Positions 27,490-35,855 are shown, counted from the first letter of the stretch. The stretch is 64,000 nucleotides of DNA from Halalkalibacter alkalisediminis (GCF_028610705.1 NZ_JAQQWT010000002.1:405021-469020); one strand, 5' to 3'. Numbers and translations are program-made. The notes: a model not told the origin generated them from the letters alone.

Positions 27490-27525
27490 TTATTGATAGC
27501 TCCTTGATTAACCGACTAGTTTACC

Positions 27526-28008
27526 TTATTGATTTTCCTTATTTAACAGGTCCTGTTTTTCTTTTCCAAATAAACTTAACTTACCGTTTGGTTCCAGAAA
27601 ACCGTGTTGTACCTCGGAAGGGGATCGAAATCCATTAACTCGTAATTCCTCACTTAATTCATTTTTGCTGATTCTGGCTTTACGTAATCCATTCATAATA
27701 ATTGAGCCATTCTCAATCACCTTAATTGTTTTCCCCGCTATAAAACTTTCAAAGACTGTACTTTTAAGAGACAACCAACTAATAATTATTTGGGCGATCA
27801 CCAATGCAAAAATAGCGACAACTGAAATCCATGGATTTAAATCAGGGTCTGATAGCGGTTTAGCAATTAAAGCACCAATGGCAATGGCCACAACCAGATC
27901 AAAATCGGTTAATCTTCCAACTGCTTGACTACCCATCAATCGAAATGCCGTAAGCCCAACAGCGAACATTCCTAATGCTTTAGCAAATGATATTATATAT
28001 TCCAACAC
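27526..28008 (-). CDS. Short DUF421 membrane protein
   Basis: A 160-residue DUF421 protein with three membrane segments (about 8-24, 34-50, 60-80) and a single cytosolic module (TIKVIENGSIIMNGLRKARI, LSEELRVNGFRSPSEVQHGF, EPNGKLSLFG). It lacks the second module and the DUF1657 tail found in the long paralogues; YdfR-like short forms exist. The start is TTG, or the GTG one codon upstream, both behind AAGGAGG. Cotranscription with the K+ channel gene is likely. There is a 214-base gap with a terminator to 2Duf copy 2. Confidence 0.83.
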   Translation of the reverse strand: MLEYIISFAKALGMFAVGLTAFRLMGSQAVGRLTDFDLVVAIAIGALIAKPLSDPDLNPWISVVAIFALVIAQIIISWLSLKSTVFESFIAGKTIKVIENGSIIMNGLRKARISKNELSEELRVNGFRSPSEVQHGFLEPNGKLSLFGKEKQDLLNKENQ

Positions 28009-28120
28009 TTACCCCTCCTTTTTATTTACTCAATGGATTCTAACTTAAAGACAGTATTCCCAAATAAAGCATGATGCAACAAATTGATTACACTAAGACA
28101 AAAGAAAATTGAAATTCACT

Positions 28121-28157
28121 AAAAAATCCCTTCGTGAATTTTGCAAAACGAAGGGAT
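28121..28157 (-). terminator. Terminator after the spoVA-type operon
   Basis: ATCCCTTCGT and ACGAAGGGAT pair perfectly around 12 bases; the minus strand continues with six T. It ends the seven-gene operon 65 bases after the 2Duf stop. Confidence 0.9.
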
Positions 28158-28222
28158 AAGGAGGTATATTCTAAATGATAACTAAAAACATGCACCTTGT
28201 AATTAATTGTACTGTCAACTAG

Positions 28223-29083
28223 TTATGATTTTGTATAGGGTGATACCATTTCATGAACATGCTTCATTTGTTCTGCACACCACTTATACATCTGTTTAAC
28301 TTGAGCATTTTCAGTATCAAGTGCAAATAACTCCATATCCGCTTGTGCTTTTTTGATACTTGCCTCAAGCAATGGTAATTCAGTTGGTTGTGGCACTTGG
28401 AGAATATCGTCAAATAAATCGAACGTTAATTGGCCATATTCATCTATTTGCGCCAAGAATACATTTTCTACAATGGCATCCATCTTCTTAAGCTCTGTTT
28501 TTAGCCATTCCTCACTTAAACCCCGTGTTGATAAAGGCTCATGAAGAATCTTCCCATCCATAATCACCGTTTCTGGTTCTTTTATAGGTGGAACCTGATG
28601 ATGGAGCATTTTCGCCGTTATAGGCTGTTGCTCTTTTTTTACCAGAACATTTAATTCACCGTTTCCCTCAAGAACAGCGAATTCTACATCTGCCACTTGA
28701 AACACTTGTTTTCCACGAAGCTTACGAAGTAATTCATCTGTTGTTATATGTTGTTTTTTCATATTGTCTTCTAGGATTTTCCCATCCTTCATGATCGGGA
28801 TCCCTTTCCCATAAATCACAGTACGGAATGATGCATTTTTCAAACTTAACATAAGGACTCCAAATGTCCCTCCGACCCAGATGAGTAAAGCAATCAATAA
28901 GTAAGAGATTGGAATAGCTAATTGAATGGACCCAATTGCTAGAATGACGGCGACTGAGGCGATAAGACCAAATTCTAATTGGGATGTCTCACCAATCGGC
29001 TTTCTTACAAATAATCTGGCGATAGCGAAAAATAACAAAAAACCAATAAAACTACGAAGTGCAACCTCAATCCACCCTTGCAT
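28223..29083 (-). CDS. 2Duf protein (DUF421 plus DUF1657 tail), copy 2, in the spoVA-type operon
   Basis: A 286-residue paralogue of copy 1. Three membrane segments (about 8-24, 38-53, 58-78) are followed by two DUF421 modules (GIPIMKDGKILEDNMKKQ; PETVIMDGKILHEPLSTRGL) and a C-terminal DUF1657-like tail (IKKAQADMELFALDTENAQ). The two modules are each preceded by a proline-rich turn. AAAGGAGG precedes ATG. In spoVA-2mob elements this protein is the last gene and the strongest determinant of spore heat resistance (from memory of published work). Its position here is the same. It is expected to sit in the spore inner membrane. Confidence 0.88.
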   Translation of the reverse strand: MQGWIEVALRSFIGFLLFFAIARLFVRKPIGETSQLEFGLIASVAVILAIGSIQLAIPISYLLIALLIWVGGTFGVLMLSLKNASFRTVIYGKGIPIMKDGKILEDNMKKQHITTDELLRKLRGKQVFQVADVEFAVLEGNGELNVLVKKEQQPITAKMLHHQVPPIKEPETVIMDGKILHEPLSTRGLSEEWLKTELKKMDAIVENVFLAQIDEYGQLTFDLFDDILQVPQPTELPLLEASIKKAQADMELFALDTENAQVKQMYKWCAEQMKHVHEMVSPYTKS

Positions 29084-29098
29084 CTTAATCCCTCCTTT

Positions 29099-29305
29099 CT
29101 AAGTTTCTTGATACTCGGGCTCTTCAAATTCAATTTGCCCCTTTCTTTTTTGAATCTCTTTAATAATGGTCCTTGTTTTTAAGGCACTTTGATGAAAAGC
29201 TTCCCTTGCTTCTCGCTCCTCCGTTTTTACAGCAAGCGACGAAAGAATAGCATCAATTGATTGTAATGATATAAGTAACCCTTGAACCTGACTACCTACT
29301 GTCAT
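29099..29305 (-). CDS. DUF1657 small protein, copy 3
   Basis: A 68-residue protein, MTVGSQVQGLLISLQSIDAI start, LAVKTEEREAREAF middle and EFEEPEYQET end. It is the most diverged copy (Arg/Glu-rich rather than Gln-rich). ATG follows AAGGAG. It lies between spoVAEb and 2Duf, 11 and 15 nt from its neighbours, as in spoVA-2mob operons. Confidence 0.85.
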   Translation of the reverse strand: MTVGSQVQGLLISLQSIDAILSSLAVKTEEREAREAFHQSALKTRTIIKEIQKRKGQIEFEEPEYQET

Positions 29306-29316
29306 ATTTTCACTCC

Positions 29317-29667
29317 TTATCCTTTTGGTTTAAATACAAGAGAAGCGATAAATCCAAAAATGATCGCTGCTGAAATCCCCGCACTTGTCACTTCAAAAAT
29401 TCCCGTTAACACACCAACTAAACCATTCACTTCTGCTTCCGCCATCGCCCCGTGTACAAGTGAATTACCAAAACTCGTTATAGGAACTGTCGCACCAGCA
29501 CCAGCAAAATCAATTAATGGTTCATACAAGCCAAAACCGTCCAATACCGCGCCAGCAACTACGAGTGTACTCATCGTGTGAGCAGGGGTCAGCTTTAATA
29601 CATCCATTAATATTTGTCCAATTACACAAATCAAACCACCGACTACAAATGCTGATAAGAAGATCAT
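29317..29667 (-). CDS. spoVAEb: SpoVAEb-type spore membrane protein
   Basis: A 116-residue membrane protein with the SpoVAC/SpoVAEB family pattern: three to four membrane segments and [21 protein letters not shown] near residue 53. SpoVA proteins form the channel that moves dipicolinic acid across the spore inner membrane in sporulation and germination. Its ATG overlaps the spoVAD stop by 4 nt (ATGA), so translation is coupled. Length is normal for the b form. Confidence 0.93.
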   Translation of the reverse strand: MIFLSAFVVGGLICVIGQILMDVLKLTPAHTMSTLVVAGAVLDGFGLYEPLIDFAGAGATVPITSFGNSLVHGAMAEAEVNGLVGVLTGIFEVTSAGISAAIIFGFIASLVFKPKG

Positions 29668-30677
29668 AACTGTTCACCCACTTCAATTGAAACGGCATGA
29701 GCGATACATGGAATCGTCTCTTGTTGTTGAAAGGATAACGGTGAAAGTAACGCCCCTGTAGCAACAATAAGCATTCTCTTTAATTCTCCACGTTTCATTC
29801 GGTTTAATAAATGCCCATACGTTACAGACGCTGAGCATCCTGGACCACTTGCCCCAGCAAAAACTGGTTGTCCTTCTCGATAAATCATAAGGCCACAATC
29901 TTGAAACGTATTTTCGGGCAACTCTAATCCTTTTTGTTTTAAAAGCTCTTTTGCAATTGGAAGTCCAATCTCTCCTAAATCTCCTGAAGCAATTAGATCA
30001 TAATGATCTGCCGGAAGATCACGGTCTCGAAAATGAGAAATAATCGTATCTGCAGCAGCTGGTGCCATAGCTCCTCCCATATTAAACGGGTCCGACAATC
30101 CCATGTCGATAACTTTGCCTATTGTTGCAGAGGATACTACAGGTCCATTTCCCACATGAGAAACGACTGCCGCACCTGATGCTGTTACGGTCCATTGAGC
30201 TGTTGGGGGTTTTTGCCCCCCGTATTCGGTTGGGTATCGAAATTGCTTTTCCGTTGCCGCATTATGACTTGAAGCAGCCGTAACAATTCGCTCTGCCCCT
30301 TTTGCATTTACAATGAAAGCTGCGAGCGCTAACCCTTCCATAGATGTTGAACAAGCACCAAAGAGACCTAAATAAGGAATGGCTAGTGTTCTACTTGCAA
30401 AGCTAGAAGGGGTAAGTTGGTTAATTAAATCTCCTGTAAACATAAATTGAATATCTTCATTTCTTAACTCAGCCTTTTCAATTGCCGTTGTAACTGATTC
30501 TTCCAATAATACTTTTTGAGCTTTTTCATAAGAGTCTTGTCCGATCCATAAATCATCATGTAGTAAGTCAAAATCGTCTGCTAATTCTCCGTTAGCTTCA
30601 AAAGGCCCACCAACAGTTCCCGTAGAAAGAATGACAGGATAATTTTCAAATTCCCATGTTTGATGACCTCTTAGCAT
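29664..30677 (-). CDS. spoVAD: SpoVAD, stage V sporulation protein
   Basis: A 337-residue thiolase-fold protein without membrane segment ([19 protein letters not shown] near residue 109, [19 protein letters not shown] near 274). In B. subtilis SpoVAD binds dipicolinic acid on the surface of the spore inner membrane. GGGGAGGG precedes the ATG, one base after spoVAC ends. It is the normal length. It belongs to the 2mob-like second type of spoVA set, judging by the neighbouring DUF1657, YhcN and 2Duf genes. Confidence 0.95.
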   Translation of the reverse strand: MLRGHQTWEFENYPVILSTGTVGGPFEANGELADDFDLLHDDLWIGQDSYEKAQKVLLEESVTTAIEKAELRNEDIQFMFTGDLINQLTPSSFASRTLAIPYLGLFGACSTSMEGLALAAFIVNAKGAERIVTAASSHNAATEKQFRYPTEYGGQKPPTAQWTVTASGAAVVSHVGNGPVVSSATIGKVIDMGLSDPFNMGGAMAPAAADTIISHFRDRDLPADHYDLIASGDLGEIGLPIAKELLKQKGLELPENTFQDCGLMIYREGQPVFAGASGPGCSASVTYGHLLNRMKRGELKRMLIVATGALLSPLSFQQQETIPCIAHAVSIEVGEQL

Positions 30678-30678
30678 T

Positions 30679-31158
30679 TTATAACCCTCCCCACTTCACA
30701 AGTATTGTTTTTATGATCGCGATAAAAAAGGCTGCTACCGTACCAAACACAATAACAGATCCCGCGAGTTTAAACATTTTCCCACCTACACCAAGAACAT
30801 ATCCTTCTGTTCGGTGTTCAATGGCTGCTGAAGCCACTGAATTCGCAAATCCTGTAACAGGTACTGCTGTACCAGCACCAGCAAATTGTGCAACTCGATC
30901 ATACACTCCAAAACCGGTTAAAAGAACAGATAAGAAAATCAAAGTTGCAACTGTTGGATCTCCAGCTGTTCGCTGTGTAAAATCAAAAAATGTATAATAA
31001 AACACATGTAAACCTTGTCCTATTAGACAGATAACCCCCCCAACAAAAAAGGCTCGAATACAGTTTTTCCCTACTGGTCGTTTTTTTTCATATTTACTTG
31101 CTAATTTTTGATATTGTTCTTGTGCAGGAGTAACATTTTTCTTTTTACTTGTAGACAT
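30679..31158 (-). CDS. spoVAC: SpoVAC, mechanosensitive spore channel protein
   Basis: A 159-residue membrane protein. A basic cytoplasmic start (KKKNVTPAQEQYQKLASKYE) is followed by four membrane segments and the family pattern FAGAGTAVPVTGFANSVASA near residue 93, which mirrors SpoVAEb. SpoVAC works as a mechanosensitive channel for dipicolinate release. AGAGGTG precedes ATG. It lies 16 nt after the YhcN-type lipoprotein gene. Confidence 0.95.
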   Translation of the reverse strand: MSTSKKKNVTPAQEQYQKLASKYEKKRPVGKNCIRAFFVGGVICLIGQGLHVFYYTFFDFTQRTAGDPTVATLIFLSVLLTGFGVYDRVAQFAGAGTAVPVTGFANSVASAAIEHRTEGYVLGVGGKMFKLAGSVIVFGTVAAFFIAIIKTILVKWGGL

Positions 31159-31174
31159 TCCCTTTCACCTCTTT

Positions 31175-31606
31175 TTAGCCTCTCGTCATTTCATCAAGTT
31201 CTTTCAACCGTTGCTTTAACCGTTTTTCACTAATCGTACGTTCTTTCAACTCTTGCTCCAGTTTTTCTAATTCCATATATATCTTTTGATCTGTAGAAAC
31301 ATGAACAGTAGCGTCTGGATACCTCTTTTTCACTGCGTCATGACCATATTTACGAATTTCCTTTAACCTGAAACGATCAAAATGTTTGACTTTTGGAGCT
31401 AAGTAAATATTATTTTCATCTGATACTCCTTTAACCTCAGTAACTTCCTCCATAGAGAGGATGATTTTTTTCGCTTCATCGGCTTGTTCTTGATCCAATA
31501 CTGCGTTGGTTGAAAGTTGTAAAGGCTTAATATCTTGTTGGGGTTCTGCCATTTGACAGCTACATAAAATGCATAAAACAAGTAACCCTTGAATAATCCC
31601 TTTCAT
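31175..31606 (-). CDS. YhcN/YlaJ-family spore lipoprotein
   Basis: A 143-residue lipoprotein: signal residues 4-14, lipobox ILCSC with lipid Cys near residue 17. The YhcN/YlaJ domain has QEQADEAKKIILSMEEVTEV and VKHFDRFRLKEIRKYG, then VKKRYPDATVHVSTDQ, and a charged helical end. YhcN is a known spore inner-membrane lipoprotein. I chose the ATG behind AAAGGAG rather than an upstream start 11 codons earlier. It is the second gene of the operon, 71 bases after DUF1657 copy 4. Confidence 0.86.
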   Translation of the reverse strand: MKGIIQGLLVLCILCSCQMAEPQQDIKPLQLSTNAVLDQEQADEAKKIILSMEEVTEVKGVSDENNIYLAPKVKHFDRFRLKEIRKYGHDAVKKRYPDATVHVSTDQKIYMELEKLEQELKERTISEKRLKQRLKELDEMTRG

Positions 31607-31677
31607 GGATAGCTCTCTCCTTTCAATAACTATGTACAACTGACACGAGCCTAAAAACGACTCGTGTCCAAGAACTT

Positions 31678-31881
31678 TTACTGTTTATATTGTGGCTCTT
31701 CTTCCTCAATTTGTTGTAATCGAGGTGCTAACCCATCTACTACACCTTGTGTCTGTTGAGCCATTTGTTGAAAAAGCTGCTTCGCTTGCTGATTTTCTGT
31801 CTCTAGAGCAAATGTTTCTAGACTAGCCTGAGCACTTTTTAATCCTGCTAATGTTTGCTTCATTTTTGCTGCAACGGTCAC
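31678..31881 (-). CDS. DUF1657 small protein, copy 4 (first gene of the spoVA-type operon)
   Basis: A 67-residue Gln-rich protein: start VAAKMKQTLAGLKSAQASLE after MT, FALETENQQAKQLFQQMAQQ middle and EEEPQYKQ end. It is very like copy 2 (shared TENQQAKQ). Start GTG behind GGGGGG. It opens the seven-gene operon running to 28223. I could not find a convincing sigma-G promoter in the 100 bases upstream. Confidence 0.85.
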   Translation of the reverse strand: MTVAAKMKQTLAGLKSAQASLETFALETENQQAKQLFQQMAQQTQGVVDGLAPRLQQIEEEEPQYKQ

Positions 31882-32028
31882 TTTTCATCCCCCCAATTTT
31901 TTAATACATGTTGAATAAGCTTTCCACCTTAGGATTGGAGAATTTGTACAGAACTATTAGAAACAAATTTTGTAAAAAAGGCCATTATGCTACACTGAAG
32001 GTTAATAACAAATAGGGGTTGTTAATAA

Positions 32029-32537
32029 ATGTTCCTTACTTGGATTAACATAATCGCTCTTTTTACAACTTTATGACTCATATTCATCCTCTTACTAAAT
32101 CAACGACAACTAAAAAACAAGCTTATACACATTCAACATCCTCTTAGAGACCTATCTCCCTTATCGAAATGAATCATTACTTACAAGAAAAAATACGCGA
32201 ATAAAGAAAAGCACAGCTGTTGATTTATCAGCAACGCGAGGCGATTGCGAAACAACAAAGAGGTATTTTTCCAAAAGCAATTGAGATCTATCATCTATCC
32301 ACTTTCATGATTCAGACCTTGTAGCCTTATTTTCACCGAAACAAATGTTAATTATTAAACAATACTTGACTGAGGTAGAAACCTATCTATTAACGTATTG
32401 ATTGACGGCAGATCGTAGTGGTTTTTAAAGGTCGCCTCGATGATCGTAATTCCGAAACGGCATTGCTTCAACAAGCTTCAAAGCGATTAGTGCATAAATT
32501 AGATCAATGGCTCATTCAACTAAACTCACCCTCATAA
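32029..32537 (+). pseudogene. Decayed gene for a small membrane-anchored protein
   Basis: An ATG behind AGGGG starts MFLTWINIIALFTTL and then meets a stop; frame continues after it with more hydrophobic and basic residues (LNQRQLKNK). Coding-like stretches recur in shifted frames: IYQQREAIAKQQRGIFPK near 32220, DLVALFSPKQMLIIKQYLTE near 32310, and VVFKGRLDDRNSETALLQQA near 32415, ending HKLDQWLIQLNSPS before TAA. Read together they form a protein of about 165 residues with one N-terminal membrane anchor. At least two frameshifts and two stops break it. I do not know the family. The DUF421 gene downstream starts 60 bases later. Confidence 0.6.
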
Positions 32538-32596
32538 AATCTTGTATTTATGTACACAATAAACTGAAATGTTATATGGAACAGAGGGGTACAAGT

Positions 32597-33277
32597 GTGA
32601 ATACTAATTTTCTTTCTTTAACGCTTGAGTTGTTTGTTGGTTTTTTTGCACTCTTAGTGATGACGAAAGTCTTAGGGAAAAACCAAATCACTCAGTTGAC
32701 TCCCTTTGACTTTATCTCTGCGCTTGTATTAGGAGAACTTGTTGGAAACGCCATTTATGATAAAGATATTGGGTTGCATTATGTTCTTTATGCAGTAGTA
32801 GTTTGGGGGACATTGATTTACGTGATTGAGATGATCACCCAGAAATTACGCGGGTCAAGACCATTGTTAGAGGGAACTCCAACCCTTGTCATTTCAAAAG
32901 GAAGAATACAATATGATGCATTACGAAAAAACAAGTTGGATTTAGACCAACTTTTACACCTTCTGAGAGATAAAGGTGTTTTTTCTATACGAGAAGTGGA
33001 ATATGGGGTCCTTGAAACCAATGGAGCGATTAATGTTCTACGTAAACACCCTTATGAGATGCCAATAAATCGCGATTTACAAATGGCTCCTAAGTCTGTT
33101 GAGTTTCCCGTATTACTCATTCTTGATGGGGAGATTATTCCTGAAGGGTTAGTTAAATTAGACAAAGAAACAGCTTGGCTGAAGAACGAGTTGTTTCATC
33201 TTGGGATTCCTGGTCCCTCAGATGTCTTATATGCAGAATGGTTAGAAGGAGAAGGCCTGGAAATTCAAACGTACTAG
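32597..33277 (+). CDS. DUF421 (YetF-type) membrane protein upstream of a phosphodiesterase
   Basis: A 226-residue DUF421 protein. Membrane segments at about residues 8-24, 35-50 and 58-75; cytosolic modules GTPTLVISKGRIQYDALRK, LDQLLHLLRDKGVFSIREVE, and a second module FPVLLILDGEIIPEGLVKLD. No DUF1657 tail. The start is GTG at 32597 behind AGAGGGG; an upstream start 30 codons earlier runs through the decayed gene and is not used. A lipoprotein phosphodiesterase starts 21 nt downstream, so they probably share a transcript. Confidence 0.85.
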   Translation: MNTNFLSLTLELFVGFFALLVMTKVLGKNQITQLTPFDFISALVLGELVGNAIYDKDIGLHYVLYAVVVWGTLIYVIEMITQKLRGSRPLLEGTPTLVISKGRIQYDALRKNKLDLDQLLHLLRDKGVFSIREVEYGVLETNGAINVLRKHPYEMPINRDLQMAPKSVEFPVLLILDGEIIPEGLVKLDKETAWLKNELFHLGIPGPSDVLYAEWLEGEGLEIQTY

Positions 33278-33298
33278 TTAATAGGAAGGTGATACGAG

Positions 33299-34873
33299 AT
33301 GAGAGCAATCATTGTATGGATTCTTATTGGCTGTCTACTAGTAGGATGTGGCGACAATCGTCCTGAAGGAGCAACGTTAGTACAGTCAACAAAAGCAGAT
33401 CCTTTAAACGAAAAAAAGGTGATCGTTGTTTTAATCGATTCTATGACGAAACCAGTAATTGAAGAGGGCATGAAAAATGGTGCGCTTCCTGCTTTATCCT
33501 ATCTAATGGAAAGAGGCTCTGTTTCCCATGATCTAGTAGCTCCATTTCCATCTATGTCAGTACCGATTGAAACGACGATCATTACTGGAACATCACTAAA
33601 AGAACACAAGTTGCCTGGTCTTGTTTGGTACGATTCAGAAGCTGATACACTCATTGACTACGGTTCAACACTCGTTAAATATTGGAAACTGGGAATGAAT
33701 GATACACTGATGAATTCCCTCGTTCATCTAAACACGAATCATATTTCACCACAGACAGAAACCATTTATGAAAGTTTAAATCAAAAAGGATACTCCTCAG
33801 GTGCCGTTAATATGCTTGCTTATCGTGGAGATGAGACTCATACAATCACTTTACCAGTCTATGTAAAAACCCTACTCCACGTAAACGGTAAAATGGAAAC
33901 GAAAGGCCCTGATCTTTTAGCCTTCGGACAAGCGGTACAACCTAAGGTTATTCAAGGAAAAAATGTTAAAGATAGCTTATATCAACGCTTCGGCTTAAAT
34001 GATTCCTTTTCTGCTGAAGTGACCGAAACACTCATTAAAGAAAAACAACAACCTGATTTCTTAATGGTGTTCTTTCCCGATTATGACAAAGACGCTCACA
34101 CTCACGGTCCTGTAAGTATTGAACACTTTGCGAACACGGATCTGCACTTACAAACCATTCTCAACGCATATGAAAGTTGGGAGCAGGCATTAGAAGAAAA
34201 CATTTTTGTAGTTATGGGGGATCATGGTCAAGATTTATTAAAAGAGAAAAAAGAAGTGGCGGCCATTGAACTAGAACCATTGCTTGATCCATTGGTCGTT
34301 GCTCCACTTCTAGATGAACCCAGTAGTGGAGATGTTGTGATCGCCAATAATCATCGGTCTGCTTATTTGTATCCTACTACGGATGTGATTCATTACACAG
34401 ATATTGCTGAAAGACTTCAACAAGATTCACGGATCGATCACCTTGCATGGCTCGAGGAAGAAGAACTTATTCTCTACCAAGTCGGTACTGAGGGTGTTCT
34501 TCGAGTAAAAGAAAATGGCGATTGGACCGATTCTTATGGACAAACTTGGACGATTGACGGCAATCATCAAATCGCTGACATCACATTAAACGATAATCAA
34601 ACGATTACATTTGGAGATTATCCAGACATCTTCCATCAACTATATAGTGCTCTTAACAGTCACCTTTCAGCTATGGTCGTTACCGCCAGGCCAGGACATG
34701 TTATAAGTTCTGAAGGGTCGCCTGTTCATCAAGGCGGTGGCGAACACGGGGGATTACACAAAAACGATACACTTACCTCTATTATTATTTCCGGTACAGA
34801 CAAGGAATTAGAAGATCATCGGATGGAAGCTTTAAAAGAGTTTTTCATTGAGTTACTTGAAGACCAAAACTAA
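33299..34873 (+). CDS. Lipoprotein phosphodiesterase / nucleotide pyrophosphatase (alkaline phosphatase superfamily)
   Basis: A 524-residue exported lipoprotein (signal 3-17, lipobox LVGC). The alkaline-phosphatase-like core has VVLIDSM near residue 43 with the metal Asp and PFPSMSVPIETTIITGT with the nucleophile (Ser or Thr) near residue 84. FPDYDKDAHTHGP near residue 262 carries a His-Asp metal site, and MGDHGQD near residue 306 and GGGEHGG near 481 carry further ligands. Members cleave phosphodiester or pyrophosphate bonds; substrate unknown. The A-G-G-A-A-G-G site and the 21-nt gap link it to the DUF421 gene upstream. Confidence 0.85.
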   Translation: MRAIIVWILIGCLLVGCGDNRPEGATLVQSTKADPLNEKKVIVVLIDSMTKPVIEEGMKNGALPALSYLMERGSVSHDLVAPFPSMSVPIETTIITGTSLKEHKLPGLVWYDSEADTLIDYGSTLVKYWKLGMNDTLMNSLVHLNTNHISPQTETIYESLNQKGYSSGAVNMLAYRGDETHTITLPVYVKTLLHVNGKMETKGPDLLAFGQAVQPKVIQGKNVKDSLYQRFGLNDSFSAEVTETLIKEKQQPDFLMVFFPDYDKDAHTHGPVSIEHFANTDLHLQTILNAYESWEQALEENIFVVMGDHGQDLLKEKKEVAAIELEPLLDPLVVAPLLDEPSSGDVVIANNHRSAYLYPTTDVIHYTDIAERLQQDSRIDHLAWLEEEELILYQVGTEGVLRVKENGDWTDSYGQTWTIDGNHQIADITLNDNQTITFGDYPDIFHQLYSALNSHLSAMVVTARPGHVISSEGSPVHQGGGEHGGLHKNDTLTSIIISGTDKELEDHRMEALKEFFIELLEDQN

Positions 34874-34895
34874 TCCATTTTCAAGCGTTTAGCTA

Positions 34896-34936
34896 AAAAA
34901 CAAGCTAGCTAAAATAACATTCATCTTGGCTAGCTT
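34896..34936 (-). terminator. Terminator between phosphodiesterase gene and sodF
   Basis: AAGCTAGCTAA and TTGGCTAGCTT pair (one G-U) around 13 bases. On the minus strand TTGTTTTTTAG follows, so it mainly ends sodF; it may also stop the plus-strand gene. Confidence 0.8.
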
Positions 34937-34946
34937 AATCCTTTCG

Positions 34947-35855
34947 TTATTTGTATGTTTTCCACCTTAATTTACGCGCTTCTAAGTAACGCCCTTCTAC
35001 TTCCGGCCAGTTTACAACATTCCACCAATTCGAGATATAAGGTTTTCGTTCGTTTTTGTATTGTAAGTAATATGCGTGCTCCCACACATCTAATACTAGT
35101 AGAGGAATCACATCTTGCTGGCTAAGATTTTGGTGTTTTTCTGCTTGTAAAATTTCTAGTCGATGGGTTCGAGGTGACCAAACCAATATTGCCCACCCTA
35201 CCGCTTCTACATTTTCAGCAGCTTTTGAAAAATGTTCTTTCATTTTTTTGAAACTACCAAAATCTTGACTTATTTGTGCTGCTAAATCGCCACTTGGTTG
35301 ACCTCCACCATGCGGACTCATGATGTGCCAGAAAATCGTGTGTAAATAATGCCCCGCTCCGTGAAACGCCGCTTCTCTTTCCCAATGTTTAATTAAATCA
35401 AAATCGTTTTTATTTCGTGCTTTTTGCATCTCTAGCTCAGCCTTATTTAATCCATCGACATAACTCTGATGATGCTTGCTATGATGTAATCGCATAATCT
35501 CTTCAGAAATGTAAGGCTCTAACGCATGATAATCATAGGGCAACGGCGGCAATTTATGTCCACCGATCGGAACAGGATCAATGAGGTGATTACCTTCTTC
35601 TGCACGGGTTGTCGGTTCTAATTCACACCAATGTTCATATACCTCTGAAGCTAGAGTTTCTAATTTTTTGATTCGCTTTTGTTCAGAATCACGTGTTTCT
35701 GAATACTCAAGTTCATTAAATAAGGTAACTAACGCTCCAACAAAAGGCTTTATTTGATCATAGCCTACACGGGCCTCAAGCACTGAACCATGTTGATTCC
35801 AAGTATCTTTGACTTCATTTGCCCATTCCAAAATTGCTTTTTCTTGTTTGTTCAT
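34947..35855 (-). CDS. sodF: Fe/Mn superoxide dismutase with long N-terminal extension
   Basis: A 302-residue SOD of which residues about 98-302 are the catalytic domain. Metal ligands are His in RLHHSKHHQSYVD near residue 125, His in YLHTIFWHIMSP near 178, and Asp/His in LVLDVWEHAYYLQYKN near 263-267. Residues 1-95 are an extra helical region (ILEWANEVKDTWNQHG start). Bacillus SodF has a similar extension, so this is not a fusion artefact. It detoxifies superoxide. ATG behind GAGGAGG. It stands alone between the island and scpB. Confidence 0.9.
   Translation of the reverse strand: MNKQEKAILEWANEVKDTWNQHGSVLEARVGYDQIKPFVGALVTLFNELEYSETRDSEQKRIKKLETLASEVYEHWCELEPTTRAEEGNHLIDPVPIGGHKLPPLPYDYHALEPYISEEIMRLHHSKHHQSYVDGLNKAELEMQKARNKNDFDLIKHWEREAAFHGAGHYLHTIFWHIMSPHGGGQPSGDLAAQISQDFGSFKKMKEHFSKAAENVEAVGWAILVWSPRTHRLEILQAEKHQNLSQQDVIPLLVLDVWEHAYYLQYKNERKPYISNWWNVVNWPEVEGRYLEARKLRWKTYK

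Noticed and set aside
28158..28206. Fifteen-codon plus-strand frame with a perfect AAGGAGG site after the spoVA-operon terminator
   Set aside because: Very short, no family, and the site may be chance at the end of the hairpin; could be checked by ribosome profiling but not called as a gene.
32507..32596. Upstream 30-codon extension of the DUF421 gene
   Set aside because: It overlaps the decayed gene in another frame; the GTG at 32597 has the proper site and starts at the usual family N-terminus.
23173..33277. Prophage, transposon or toxin-antitoxin explanation for the island
   Set aside because: No integrase, transposase, terminal repeats or phage genes were readable; the small DUF1657 proteins look like structural partners, not toxins.
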